The notes: generated by a model not told the origin, from the letters alone. 44,664 nt of DNA from an uncultured Eubacteriales bacterium (GCA_934541115.1 CAKTDF010000019.1:1-44664), one strand, 5' to 3'; shown: positions 8,628 through 17,227, counted from the first letter of the stretch. Program-made: numbers and translations.

Positions 8628-8732
8628 CCTTTCCGGCTACAAAAATAATAAAATCACGCAAAAGCCTTGTTGTAGCCGGACAAGGCGCGGCGAGAGTTTT
8701 GCCGGGCTCAAAGCCTGTGCCCGGGCAATTTT
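8628..8732 (-). other. Structured leader: two large inverted repeats
   Basis: GCCTTTCCGGCTACAA (from about 8629) is nearly complementary to TTGTAGCCGGACAAGGC (ending near 8687). A second pair, TTGCCGGGC and GCCCGGGCAA, lies at about 8700-8730. Both would be transcribed in the 5' UTR of the lipase-like gene. The rest of 8733-8989 shows no gene. This may be a repeat element or a regulatory leader. Confidence 0.45.
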
Positions 8733-8989
8733 TGAAAAATTACGGTTAGAGCCGAACTCAACAGTATAATATTACCATATTTTACTTCTTATTTCACTCT
8801 TTTTTGTGAATTTTATCTTTGTTATATTCAACAAAATTGCACCTTGATTTTTGACATCAAAGAGATGAATAAATGAAGTCCTGTTTTTCATATAATCAAA
8901 ATACAGCGTGTCCAAGCAAAAAAATGAGCAAAAAATTGAGCAAAGTCCAAAAAAACGGACTAAAAAATCAAATTTAGTGAACATTTGTG

Positions 8990-9017
8990 TTGACAAATCG
9001 ATTTTTTCTGATATAAT
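8990..9017 (+). promoter_or_regulatory. Consensus sigma-A promoter of the small membrane protein
   Basis: Perfect TTGACA (8990-8995), a 16-bp spacer, and perfect TATAAT (9012-9017). Predicted transcription start is near 9024, just ahead of the SOS box. Confidence 0.9.
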
Positions 9018-9034
9018 CAAGACATAGAAATTCA

Positions 9035-9048
9035 CGAACGAATGTTCG
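9035..9048 (+). promoter_or_regulatory. LexA/SOS box
   Basis: CGAACGAATGTTCG is a perfect CGAAC-N4-GTTCG dyad, the LexA recognition pattern of Gram-positive bacteria. It sits about 11-24 bp downstream of the predicted transcription start, a position where a bound repressor would block the very strong promoter at 8990. Confidence 0.8.
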
Positions 9049-9100
9049 ACACGCAGTAAAATCAATCAAGTATTTGAAAAGAGTATGGAGGATATATATT

Positions 9101-9331
9101 ATGTTGTTTTCATCGCTGCCCGTTTTTCTTTCAGTTGCTATTCCGCTTGCAGTTTTGGTTTTTTTCGGAATTCTTTTTGAAGATCGTCTTGTCAAAATTG
9201 AGCAAAGGTTCTTTTGCCACGTTAAAAAACAGTTTTCTTCAAAAAAGCGTAAAAATTCAGCGCGTTCAAAAAAAGCTGCCGCCATTCGCCCCGCTATGCA
9301 AAAGCGCGAGCAGTTCAGACGCGTTGCTTAA
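9101..9331 (+). CDS. Small single-pass membrane protein, SOS-controlled
   Basis: A 76-residue protein with one hydrophobic segment at residues 4-27 and a strongly basic tail (Lys/Arg-rich from residue 42 to the end), so the tail is expected in the cytoplasm. The ATG at 9101 is chosen because GGAGG (9087-9091) lies 9 nt upstream; an in-frame TTG at 9074 has no such support. It has its own consensus promoter, a LexA box and a terminator, so it is a stand-alone SOS gene. No family was recognised. Its size, topology and control recall SOS-induced division inhibitors such as YneA or SidA, but there is no LysM domain and no clear homology. That role is inference. Confidence 0.75.
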   Translation: MLFSSLPVFLSVAIPLAVLVFFGILFEDRLVKIEQRFFCHVKKQFSSKKRKNSARSKKAAAIRPAMQKREQFRRVA

Positions 9332-9360
9332 AATCAGCTCTTTTCCGCATATCAAAGGAG

Positions 9361-9408
9361 TACCGCACCCGGGTTCAAAAATGCTTGGGTGCGGTGCTTC
9401 TGTTTATA
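9361..9408 (+). terminator. Terminator after the SOS membrane protein
   Basis: ACCGCACCC (9362-9370) pairs with GGGTGCGGT (9387-9395), followed by a T-rich stretch. Confidence 0.75.
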
Positions 9409-9484
9409 TTAAATAAGAATTGCCGCATATTTTTTTCTCCACAATAAACTCTCACGTCATATGTGCCGTATTGTCTCAAAAATC

Positions 9485-9513
9485 TTGCCAAAATCCGCCG
9501 TTTGTGTTAAAAT
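9485..9513 (+). promoter_or_regulatory. Promoter of lepA-hemW
   Basis: TTGCCA (9485-9490), a 17-bp spacer, and TAAAAT (9508-9513), giving a short leader before the lepA start at 9543. Confidence 0.65.
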
Positions 9514-9542
9514 ACAGTGATTATTATTTTGAGGTGATATAT

Positions 9543-11354
9543 TTGTCTGCACCCAAGGAAAACATAAGAAACTTTTCAATCATAGCTCACATTGACCACG
9601 GCAAGTCAACTCTCGCCGACAGGCTCCTTGAGCTCACCGATTCCGTTGCAAAAAGAGACATGACCGAGCAGCTGCTTGACGACATGGATCTTGAACGCGA
9701 ACGCGGAATAACAATAAAGTCTCACGCAGTCAAGCTTGACTATACCGCAAAGGACGGCAAAACGTATGAACTGAACCTTATCGATACCCCGGGTCACGTT
9801 GACTTCAACTATGAAGTTTCGCGTTCGCTCGCCGCATGCGAGGGCGCGCTTTTGGTCGTTGACGCCTCGCAGGGTATTGAAGCACAGACGCTTGCCAATA
9901 CTTATCTGGCACTTGACCACAACCTTGAGCTGGTTCCCGTAATCAATAAAATAGACCTGCCTGCCGCAGATCCCGAACATGTCGCCGCCGAGGTTGAAGA
10001 CGTAATAGGTCTCGACTGCTCAAACGCTCCGCGTGTATCTGCAAAAACGGGAGAGAATATTGAGCAGGTTCTTGAAAGGATCGTTGAAGATATTCCTGCT
10101 CCGACCGCCAACGATGACGCGCCTTTGCGTGCTTTGATTTTTGACTCGGTTTATGATAACTACAAGGGAGTTATTGTTTATGTCAGAGTCATGGAGGGTA
10201 CGCTCAAGGCAGGCGAAACCATGAAAATGATGGCAACTCAGGCTCAGTTCAGTGTTGTTGAAGTCGGCTACATGAGAGCCACCGGCATGGAACCGTGTCA
10301 GATGCTTTGCGCCGGCGAGGTCGGCTATATTACTGCTTCAATCAAAACGGTTCGCGACGCAAAAGTCGGCGATACGGTAACAAAGCTTGAACGCCAGGCA
10401 ACAGAAGCTCTCCCCGGCTATCGCAAGGTCAATCCAATGGTTTTCTGCGGTGTGTATCCGGCTGACGGCGCCGACTATGAGGCGCTGAGAGATGCGCTTG
10501 AAAAGCTCCAGCTCAATGACGCCTCTCTCTCCTATGAACCGGAGACCTCTGGAGCTCTCGGCTTTGGTTTCCGCTGCGGCTTTCTCGGTCTTTTACACCT
10601 TGAAATTATACAGGAAAGACTTGAAAGAGAATATAACCTTGACCTTGTCACAACTGTTCCGAGCGTTGTTTACAAAATACATCTGCGCGACGGCTCTGTG
10701 GTTGAGGTGGACAACCCCACTCATTATCCCGATCCCGGCGACATAGATTTTTCTGAGGAACCGATAACAAGCGCACACATCTATTCTCCGCCGGATTATG
10801 TCGGAGCTATAATGGATCTCTGCCAGGACAGACGCGGCGTTTTCAAGGATATGACCTACCTTGCAAAAGACAGAGTCGATATTCACTATGAGCTGCCGCT
10901 CAACGAGATAATCTATGATTTCTTTGACGTTCTCAAATCAAGAACACGCGGCTATGCCTCATTTGACTATGAAATCTCGCGCTATGAGCGTTCCAATCTT
11001 CAAAAGGTTGACGTTCTTCTCAACGGAGACACAATAGACGCGCTCAGCTTTATCATTCACTCGGACAAAGCTATGGCGAGAGCAAGAAGAATTGCCGAAA
11101 GACTCAAAGAGACTATTCCGAGACAGATGTTTGAAATACCTATTCAGGTTGCGATCGGCAGCAAGGTAATTGCCCGCGAGACCGTCAAGGCAATGCGCAA
11201 GGACGTTCTTGCAAAATGCTACGGCGGCGACATTACAAGAAAGAAAAAGCTGCTTGAAAAGCAAAAAGAGGGCAAAAAGCGTATGCGCCAGTTCGGCACC
11301 GTTGAAGTTCCGCAGGAGGCATTTATGGCTGTCCTCAAGCTTGAGGAAAACTGA
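9543..11354 (+). CDS. lepA: Elongation factor 4 (LepA) ribosome GTPase
   Basis: Translational GTPase that acts on stalled or back-translocating ribosomes and on 30S assembly. G1 is AHIDHGKST near residue 15, followed by RERGITIKS, DTPGHVDFNYEV and NKIDLPAADP, and the EF-G-like and LepA-specific C-terminal domains are complete. Residue count is 603, normal for LepA. The start is TTG at 9543 (encoding SAPKENIRNF after the initiator), with GAGGTGAT just upstream; the frame is open further 5' but lacks a ribosome site. hemW starts one base after the stop codon, so the two form an operon, a common order in Firmicutes. Confidence 0.97.
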   Translation: MSAPKENIRNFSIIAHIDHGKSTLADRLLELTDSVAKRDMTEQLLDDMDLERERGITIKSHAVKLDYTAKDGKTYELNLIDTPGHVDFNYEVSRSLAACEGALLVVDASQGIEAQTLANTYLALDHNLELVPVINKIDLPAADPEHVAAEVEDVIGLDCSNAPRVSAKTGENIEQVLERIVEDIPAPTANDDAPLRALIFDSVYDNYKGVIVYVRVMEGTLKAGETMKMMATQAQFSVVEVGYMRATGMEPCQMLCAGEVGYITASIKTVRDAKVGDTVTKLERQATEALPGYRKVNPMVFCGVYPADGADYEALRDALEKLQLNDASLSYEPETSGALGFGFRCGFLGLLHLEIIQERLEREYNLDLVTTVPSVVYKIHLRDGSVVEVDNPTHYPDPGDIDFSEEPITSAHIYSPPDYVGAIMDLCQDRRGVFKDMTYLAKDRVDIHYELPLNEIIYDFFDVLKSRTRGYASFDYEISRYERSNLQKVDVLLNGDTIDALSFIIHSDKAMARARRIAERLKETIPRQMFEIPIQVAIGSKVIARETVKAMRKDVLAKCYGGDITRKKKLLEKQKEGKKRMRQFGTVEVPQEAFMAVLKLEEN

Positions 11355-11355
11355 G

Positions 11356-12450
11356 TTGAAAGGACTTTATTTTCACATTCCGTTCTGCCTTTCAAAATGC
11401 GGATACTGTTCTTTCTATTCTTTCAGAGCCAACGAGGAGCAAAAAGACCTCTATCTTTCCGCTCTTCTCTCACATATTGATGAATGGGGCAAAAAAGAAA
11501 GCTTGGCATTTGACAGCATATACTTCGGAGGCGGAACGCCCTCTGTTTTCGGCGGAAAAAGGATTCTTGCCGTTTTGAAAAAAGTTCGGGAGAACTTTAA
11601 TATTTCTTCAAACTGTGAGATAACAGTTGAGGTCAATCCGTCTTCGGCTGACGATGAGCTGTTTGTTCACTTAAAAAAAGCCGGCGTCAACCGCATTTCA
11701 ATGGGCGTTCAGTCTGCCGTATCAAAAGAAAGAAAAGCCATCGGCAGACTTTCCGACGAATCTCAGGTGCTGTCTGCGCTCGGGCTTTGCAAAAGGTACG
11801 GATTTGAAAATGTTTCGCTTGATCTCATGCTCGGTCTGCCGTTTCAGACGAAAGAAAGCCTTGAAAAAAGTCTTGATTTCATCTTAAGCTGCGGCTGCAA
11901 GCATGTGAGTACATATATGCTGAAGCTTGAAAGCGGCACTCCCCTTTTTGAAAGGCAAAATGATTACAGTTTTCCTGATGAAGACGCCGTTTGTGAGCTG
12001 TATCTCAAAACATGTGAGACTTTGAAAAAGAGCGGTTTTGAGCATTATGAGATATCAAACTTTTCTCTGCCGGGCTTTCAGAGCAGGCACAACAATAAAT
12101 ACTGGCTTTGCGGGGAGTATCTCGGGATAGGTCCCGGCGCACATTCATTCATGGGCGGAAAACGATTTTTTTATGAGAGCGATTTTTACGGCTTTTTGAA
12201 CGGTGCAAAACCGATTTTTGACTGTGACGGCGGAGACGAAGAAGAATTCGTCATGCTGGCACTGAGGCTTTCAAGAGGACTTGTTTTTGAGGAATACAAA
12301 AGCAGATTCGGCAAAGACTATCCGAAAGAAAAGCTCAAAAAAGCCGAAGAATTACAAAAGCACGGCTTGCTGACAATTTCTGAAAGTTCTTTAAGTTTGA
12401 CGGAAAAGGGCTTTCTCCTCTCAAACTCAATCATTGCAGAGCTTGCATAA
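11356..12450 (+). CDS. hemW: Radical SAM heme chaperone HemW
   Basis: HemN-like radical SAM protein, now regarded as a heme-trafficking chaperone rather than a coproporphyrinogen oxidase. The [4Fe-4S]-binding CLSKCGYC (Cys11, Cys15, Cys18) is followed by YFGGGTPS and the HemW C-terminal YLGIGPGAHSF. Product of 364 residues, close to the family length. TTG at 11356 is chosen because GAGG inside the end of lepA lies 9 nt upstream and the protein then starts directly at the family N-terminus. It overlaps no gene and sits one base after lepA. The hemN-specific N-terminal extension is absent, supporting HemW. Confidence 0.93.
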   Translation: MKGLYFHIPFCLSKCGYCSFYSFRANEEQKDLYLSALLSHIDEWGKKESLAFDSIYFGGGTPSVFGGKRILAVLKKVRENFNISSNCEITVEVNPSSADDELFVHLKKAGVNRISMGVQSAVSKERKAIGRLSDESQVLSALGLCKRYGFENVSLDLMLGLPFQTKESLEKSLDFILSCGCKHVSTYMLKLESGTPLFERQNDYSFPDEDAVCELYLKTCETLKKSGFEHYEISNFSLPGFQSRHNNKYWLCGEYLGIGPGAHSFMGGKRFFYESDFYGFLNGAKPIFDCDGGDEEEFVMLALRLSRGLVFEEYKSRFGKDYPKEKLKKAEELQKHGLLTISESSLSLTEKGFLLSNSIIAELA

Positions 12451-12469
12451 TTTATAAGGAGGGAACACA

Positions 12470-13594
12470 ATGAAACCGTTCGGTCTTGTTCTTGCCGGAG
12501 GCGGAGCAAAAGGCGCCTATCAGATCGGAGCATGGGAGGCCATGCGGGAAATAGGCGTACGTTTCAGCGCAATTGCCGGCGTTTCAATCGGCTCAATCAA
12601 CGGCGCACTCATTGCCGCCGACGATTTTAAAGCCGCAATAGAGCTTTGGGGCGATATTTCACTTGACAAGGGCGTAAATTTTTCAGAACCTCTCCCCGAC
12701 CCCGAAAATCTTTTCAGCACCAAAAACTGGGGTGTGCTTTTTAAAGAGTTTGTCCGCAACGGCGGTTTTGACGCTTCACCGGTCAAAAACTTTGTTTCAA
12801 AATTTGTTGACGAAGAAAAGGTACGCAAAAGCAAAATTCCTTTCGGACTTGTCACGGTTCAGATGTCTCAGGGCATGACCCCCCTTGAGCTTTTTATTGA
12901 TGATATTCCCGAGGGTCAGCTTGTAGACTATCTTCTTGCGTCATCAAACATTCCTCTTGCGAACAACATCGGTCCGGAGGGTGAACGCTTTCTTGACGGC
13001 GGAGTATATGATAACACTCCCGTTTCAATGCTCAAAAAATACGGCTATAATCGCCTTGTGGTCGTTGATATTGCAACCATCAAGGGCGTAAACCACAGCC
13101 TCGATTTTCTCAACTCAAATGTCGTCTATATCAGACCGTACAACATTGACGATCTCGGCGCGTCTTTTGACTTTGACAGTGACGCGGTTGAGATGCGCAT
13201 GAAGATGGGATACCTTGACGCAAAAAAAGCCTTTTCATACTTGAACGGCAAAATCTTCTATTTTTTGCCGGAAACGTTTTGCTCAATGGTCAAACAGTTT
13301 GGCGCAGACATTGTGCTCCAGCTGGAAGAGCTTGCATATGAGCTGAAAGTTGAAAGACTCTGCGTTTATGAACAACAGGAATTTCTTTCGGCAGTCAAAG
13401 CAGCGCTCGATAAAAAGAACGCCGAAGAAGCCGAAAAGGAAAAAGAAAAGGAAAAGGAAAAAGAGGAAAAGGACAAAGAAAAAGAAAAAAGCAAGGACTC
13501 TCAACGCAGCTCGTTCATGCGCTTTTTCTTTCCCAAAAAGAGCGATAACGAATATGCCGACGCAATTGCCCTGCTTGAAAAACTCAGTTCTTAA
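12470..13594 (+). CDS. Patatin-like phospholipase
   Basis: Acyl hydrolase of the patatin/RssA family, using a Ser-Asp dyad. The oxyanion loop GGGAKG is at 10-15, the nucleophile Ser39 in GVSIG, and the catalytic Asp176 in DGG. Total length is 374. The C-terminus carries a striking Lys/Glu repeat (about residues 320-345) that is probably a charged, extended helix. AAGGAGGG precedes the ATG by 7 nt. It starts 20 bp after hemW and may be cotranscribed with it. It lacks a signal peptide, so it probably acts on membrane lipids from the cytoplasm. Its substrate is unknown. Confidence 0.88.
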   Translation: MKPFGLVLAGGGAKGAYQIGAWEAMREIGVRFSAIAGVSIGSINGALIAADDFKAAIELWGDISLDKGVNFSEPLPDPENLFSTKNWGVLFKEFVRNGGFDASPVKNFVSKFVDEEKVRKSKIPFGLVTVQMSQGMTPLELFIDDIPEGQLVDYLLASSNIPLANNIGPEGERFLDGGVYDNTPVSMLKKYGYNRLVVVDIATIKGVNHSLDFLNSNVVYIRPYNIDDLGASFDFDSDAVEMRMKMGYLDAKKAFSYLNGKIFYFLPETFCSMVKQFGADIVLQLEELAYELKVERLCVYEQQEFLSAVKAALDKKNAEEAEKEKEKEKEKEEKDKEKEKSKDSQRSSFMRFFFPKKSDNEYADAIALLEKLSS

Positions 13595-13597
13595 AAA

Positions 13598-13637
13598 TCA
13601 AACGAGCCGAACAGCTTTTCCTGTTCGGCTCGTTTCT
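13598..13637. terminator. Bidirectional terminator between convergent genes
   Basis: AAACGAGCCGAACAG (13600-13614) pairs perfectly with CTGTTCGGCTCGTTT (13621-13635). T-rich sequence follows on the plus strand and, on the minus strand, beyond the other arm. It serves the patatin gene and the M28 peptidase gene. Confidence 0.85.
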
Positions 13638-13653
13638 ATATGTATTATGTCAC

Positions 13654-14895
13654 TCAACCGAGACCGTTTTCATCAAAATCAAAGACTGTCTGAAGCGCAA
13701 TTTCAATCGTCTTTTCAATCGTTGACGGGCAAAGATTGTCGGCAGTATCAAGACGTGTGTGGTAGTATCTTGCCGGAGCGGGATCCATGGCAACAAAGCT
13801 TGCCGCCTTGCAGCCTGCCTGAGAGGCAGCGGCAGCGTCAGTCGAGCCGAGAGGAATTGCGCCAAACGGAACGTCTTTTCCACACTTTGCGGCGGCATTT
13901 TTGACAAGATTGCAGGCGTCAATATCGTTTTTGACAAGACCGTTGAGGTCTTTAGTATAAATCATCATATATTCTTCGTCGCGAATGGTGTCAAAGCCTG
14001 CAAAAACAGTTTCAACTCCGTCATTCAAAAGCTCCGGATGAGCCTCAAAGAAAGCTTTTGAACCGCGCAGTCCGCATTCCTCACCGCCGGCAAGGAGCGC
14101 AACCACCTCAGTGTTTTCAAAACGGATATCATTATCTGCAAGGAACTTCATGACGGAATTTGCAATATAGCAGCCGGAAAGATCATCGCTTGCGCCGTCA
14201 ACATGGCGGCGCGGATTTGTGAATTTATAAAGTGCGGCAAAGCCGGGCGCAAAGGCAAGCTGACCGAAAGCGAGAGCTTTTTTGAGCTTGCTGTTCTTTG
14301 AGGTGAGCTGAACGGCAGTTGAAGCAATATCATAAACAAGACCTGCAACGGCATAGCCCGCAACGATCAGCACACCCTTTGAACCGAGCTTATACGTATA
14401 TGTCCATTCCGTGGCGGAATCGGTATGACCGGAGATGATGATTCTGCGTTTTGTCTCACCGCTCGCCTTTCTGACAGCAATAACATTGCCGGATTCGCTC
14501 TTTGGGAAGAGAGGATCAAGCGGCTTTTTATAAAGACCGAATTCACCGACAACCGCGCCGAGGGTAGCACCGAGGAGCGGCACGGAAACAGCCGAAAACT
14601 TGTTCTTTTTGACCGCACCGGTGATATTTGCAACAGTTGAACCGAGAAGCATTCCTCCGGCAAGCGGAACAAAGGACATGAACGCTCTCGGATGTGCCTC
14701 AAAAGTCTCTCTCTTTACGGAATCGGCATAATTTTCGAGCACAGAGCCCATATACTCCTGGGCTTTTTTTTCGTTTTCGCTGCCGCATTCGCGCGGACCT
14801 ATCTGCTCGCAGATATGAGTAATGCCGTCAACGGCAAATTCCGCATAAGAGCCAAGCTTTTCTTTTGCATTTTCCAAAACATTTCTGAAATCCAT
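13654..14895 (-). CDS. M28-family zinc metallopeptidase
   Basis: Predicted aminopeptidase with a di-zinc site, 413 residues. Likely metal or catalytic residues are His157 (SGHTDS), Asp237/238 (GASDDLSG), Glu272/273 (GGEECGLRGS), an Asp near 302, and His379. Hydrophobic stretches at about 72-120 and 172-197 are unusual for soluble M28 enzymes and suggest membrane association or packing against the membrane. There is no cleavable signal peptide. GAGGGAG lies 8 nt upstream of the ATG at 14895, and a promoter is at 14927-14955. It appears monocistronic. The substrate is unknown. Confidence 0.85.
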   Translation of the reverse strand: MDFRNVLENAKEKLGSYAEFAVDGITHICEQIGPRECGSENEKKAQEYMGSVLENYADSVKRETFEAHPRAFMSFVPLAGGMLLGSTVANITGAVKKNKFSAVSVPLLGATLGAVVGEFGLYKKPLDPLFPKSESGNVIAVRKASGETKRRIIISGHTDSATEWTYTYKLGSKGVLIVAGYAVAGLVYDIASTAVQLTSKNSKLKKALAFGQLAFAPGFAALYKFTNPRRHVDGASDDLSGCYIANSVMKFLADNDIRFENTEVVALLAGGEECGLRGSKAFFEAHPELLNDGVETVFAGFDTIRDEEYMMIYTKDLNGLVKNDIDACNLVKNAAAKCGKDVPFGAIPLGSTDAAAASQAGCKAASFVAMDPAPARYYHTRLDTADNLCPSTIEKTIEIALQTVFDFDENGLG

Positions 14896-14926
14896 AGCAT
14901 TTTCTCCCTCTAAAATATTTCATGGT

Positions 14927-14955
14927 ATTTTAACATGTTTTTCTAATGATTGCAA
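14927..14955 (-). promoter_or_regulatory. Promoter of the M28 peptidase gene
   Basis: On the minus strand TTGCAA (14950-14955), a 17-bp spacer, and TAAAAT (14927-14932), about 30 bp before the start codon. Confidence 0.7.
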
Positions 14956-15004
14956 GGATAATGTTGATTCGCAGTGTATGCTGAGACAATGGCTTTCGTT
15001 TCTG

Positions 15005-16342
15005 TTATTTTTTCCGTGCAACAGCAACAAAGTCAACCTCCTGATACCAGAAGGAATCGTTGCCGAAAAGGTCTTCAAGGGCAGAAAGAGCGTAGTCCAT
15101 CCATTCAAGTCCGCTGCGGTATTCCATATTGCTCGGTTCTTTTTTCAGCAGATTTGCAATATAATTGCGACGGTACTTGAAGCGTTCGTCAAAAACGTCC
15201 ATTCGCTCGTCAAAACTCAAAGATGAAATTTCTTTGACATAGTTGAACATTTTTATATGTTTATATCCGGAGGTATAAAGCTGATAGTAAATTTTTCTGC
15301 CGTTCAGACGGTCCGAAATTCCGGGAGTGGCAAGGTGACGGTCAATAATTTTTTGAACAAGCCCGTTGTCGTTATAGGCAACTACGCTGCCGTCGTCTGA
15401 GCCGCGAACAATTATGAACCCGTCGTCACTGAGGAGCCGGCGAAGATTACGCAGAGTTTTGATAGGATCGGTCAGATGGTGGATAACGAGAGTCGCAATG
15501 ATAAGATCAAACTTTTCAAACCCGCGTGCTTCGATGTATTCATCAACCGTATCAACAAAGTTCGGACTTTCAAGGTCAGCGCAAAAATAATAAAAATTCT
15601 CCGGTGCATTCTCGCAGGCAAAGTCGATACACTTCTGCTCGCGGTCCATTCCGTAGACCTCAACATTGTCAAAGCCCGAGAACCTGTCAGTTGTAACATA
15701 CCCGTAAGCGCAGCCCACGTCAAGAACCCTGACCTTTTTGCCGCCGAACTTTTCAAATGCATATGAAATAGCGGGCATATCGGCATTTCGGGTATTGCGC
15801 GCCTGAATTTTAAGTCGTGTGTGTTCCTTATGTTGAGCGGGATTGTATGAGGAATGGGTTTTATCATCGCTTATGACCTGCGCTCTCGGTTTGCTTTCTT
15901 CCAGTCTGCCGAGAATCGACTGAACAAAATCGGCAACCTTTTCGCTGCTGTCGCGGTCCGTGAGAAAGGTTTCAAAATTTCTCAGAGCGAGCGGACGGTC
16001 ACGTCTGCCGATCGAGGGGTCGAGGAAAGGAACGATGGTACCCTCCTGCTTTTCGCCTGAGAGGATCTCCTCGTGAAAACTGTTCCACTCATACTTGACC
16101 CACCGAGACTCAAGATACTCTGCTTTTGTTGCGATGAGAACAAATACGTCCGACTCGTCAAGAGCGCGCTCAATCGCCTGCTTGTATGCCGCCTCGCCAA
16201 ATTCCATCAGCGTCACATTGCTGAAAAACGTTTTGACTCCGCGCTCGAGCAAACAGGTATAAAGCTTTTGCGCAATGAGCGCGTCGGGGGTCGGATTACC
16301 CTCGCCGTCGCTGTTTTTATATGAAATGAAAACCTCGCTCAT
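15005..16342 (-). CDS. TIR domain fused to class I SAM-dependent methyltransferase
   Basis: A 445-residue fusion. Residues 1 to about 145 form a TIR domain: it opens EVFISYKNSD, has an SDVFVLIATKAEYL strand, and has SRWVKYEW, where Glu85 sits at the place of the catalytic Glu of TIR NAD hydrolases. After a short linker, residues about 170-320 form a class I methyltransferase: motif I VLDVGCAYGYVT (206-217), an acidic Asp233 at the end of strand 2, and DLIIATLVIHHL (279-290). Residues 320-445 are a helical tail. It has its own promoter (16378-16406) and no partner gene. TIR proteins often degrade NAD or make cyclic ADP-ribose variants in phage defence. Whether this one does, and what the methyltransferase modifies, is unknown. 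Confidence 0.85.
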   Translation of the reverse strand: MSEVFISYKNSDGEGNPTPDALIAQKLYTCLLERGVKTFFSNVTLMEFGEAAYKQAIERALDESDVFVLIATKAEYLESRWVKYEWNSFHEEILSGEKQEGTIVPFLDPSIGRRDRPLALRNFETFLTDRDSSEKVADFVQSILGRLEESKPRAQVISDDKTHSSYNPAQHKEHTRLKIQARNTRNADMPAISYAFEKFGGKKVRVLDVGCAYGYVTTDRFSGFDNVEVYGMDREQKCIDFACENAPENFYYFCADLESPNFVDTVDEYIEARGFEKFDLIIATLVIHHLTDPIKTLRNLRRLLSDDGFIIVRGSDDGSVVAYNDNGLVQKIIDRHLATPGISDRLNGRKIYYQLYTSGYKHIKMFNYVKEISSLSFDERMDVFDERFKYRRNYIANLLKKEPSNMEYRSGLEWMDYALSALEDLFGNDSFWYQEVDFVAVARKK

Positions 16343-16377
16343 ACTTTCCCTGCTTTCTCCTAACTTATTTGTACAAT

Positions 16378-16406
16378 AGTATAATACAAAATCCGCTTGT
16401 TTTCAA
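16378..16406 (-). promoter_or_regulatory. Promoter of the TIR-methyltransferase gene
   Basis: On the minus strand TTGAAA (16401-16406), a 17-bp spacer, and TATACT (16378-16383). It lies immediately after the upstream gene's terminator, so the fusion gene is an independent transcription unit. Confidence 0.75.
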
Positions 16407-16407
16407 G

Positions 16408-16446
16408 CAAAAACAGCTGTGTTTTAAAACAAAAAACACAGCTGTC
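16408..16446 (-). terminator. Terminator of the glycerophosphodiesterase gene
   Basis: On the minus strand ACAGCTGTGTTTT pairs with AAAACACAGCTGT, followed by TTTTTG. It lies 13 bp past the stop codon at 16459. Confidence 0.8.
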
Positions 16447-16458
16447 AGGTGAAGATAG

Positions 16459-17178
16459 TTATCTGAGAACCTCGACCATTCTGTCGGGGAAGTTGCCGAT
16501 GAGACCGTCCACGCCGAGAGCGGCAAGACGTTTGATGTCTTCATACTCATTGACGGTCCAGGTGTTGATTTCGCAGCCCGCGTCATGCATTTCTTTGACG
16601 GTTTCTTCTGAAAGGAAGCAGTGGATCGGGTGGCAGCACTGAGCGCCGTTTTCTGCGGTATACTTGCCGTAGCCGATAAGCCAGCTTTCTGAAAGGAAGC
16701 CGCGCTTGATTTCCGGAGCAAGCTTTTCGCAACGCTTGACCGAATAGTGATTGAAGGACGAAAGAATGATCTTATCCTCAAGGCCGTATTCGCGAATCAT
16801 TTCTATTACGCGTTCTTCAATCGAGGGGTATTCATAAATGCCGGTTTTAAGCTCAATGTTGGTAATAATGTCCTTGTCCTTAACAAGCTCAAAATATTCC
16901 TTGAGTGTAGGAATAGCATTAAAGCCGTACACACCCTTGAAGCCGGCGGAATAATCAAATTTGCGCAGTTCCTCAAGTGTCATATCCTTAACAAGTCCCT
17001 GTCCGTTTGCGGTGCGCTTGATGTCCTCATCGTGAATGATAACAAGAACATTGTCCTTTGTGAGATGAACGTCAAGCTCAATACCGTCGCAGCCGACTTC
17101 AATCGCCTTTTCAAAGGCAAGCATGGTGTTTTCCGGGTACTTGCCGGAAAATCCTCTGTGACCGAAAATCTTTGACAT
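16459..17178 (-). CDS. Glycerophosphodiester phosphodiesterase
   Basis: GDPD-family TIM-barrel enzyme that hydrolyses glycerophosphodiesters to glycerol-3-phosphate and an alcohol. Conserved residues: His7 in GHRG, Glu34 and Asp36 in IELDVHLTKD, His49 in IHDED, and the later NIELK strand. Length is 239 residues, typical for small cytosolic GDPDs, with no signal peptide. The ATG at 17178 is chosen over an upstream in-frame ATG at 17229 because the latter lies inside the -10 box of the promoter (17228-17233). The ribosome site is weak (AAGAAGTGA). Monocistronic. Confidence 0.93.
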   Translation of the reverse strand: MSKIFGHRGFSGKYPENTMLAFEKAIEVGCDGIELDVHLTKDNVLVIIHDEDIKRTANGQGLVKDMTLEELRKFDYSAGFKGVYGFNAIPTLKEYFELVKDKDIITNIELKTGIYEYPSIEERVIEMIREYGLEDKIILSSFNHYSVKRCEKLAPEIKRGFLSESWLIGYGKYTAENGAQCCHPIHCFLSEETVKEMHDAGCEINTWTVNEYEDIKRLAALGVDGLIGNFPDRMVEVLR

Positions 17179-17227
17179 ATTAAAATCACTTCTTTTTAAA
17201 CAGATTTTGTCCCTTTCAGACACGAAC

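Noticed and set aside
8772..9285. Minus-strand open frames of about 100 codons
   Set aside because: They run antisense through a perfect promoter and SOS box, lack ribosome sites and have no recognisable domain.
9420..9542. Upstream extension of lepA
   Set aside because: It contains the putative promoter and lacks the family N-terminus; TTG 9543 with GAGGTGAT gives the normal LepA start.
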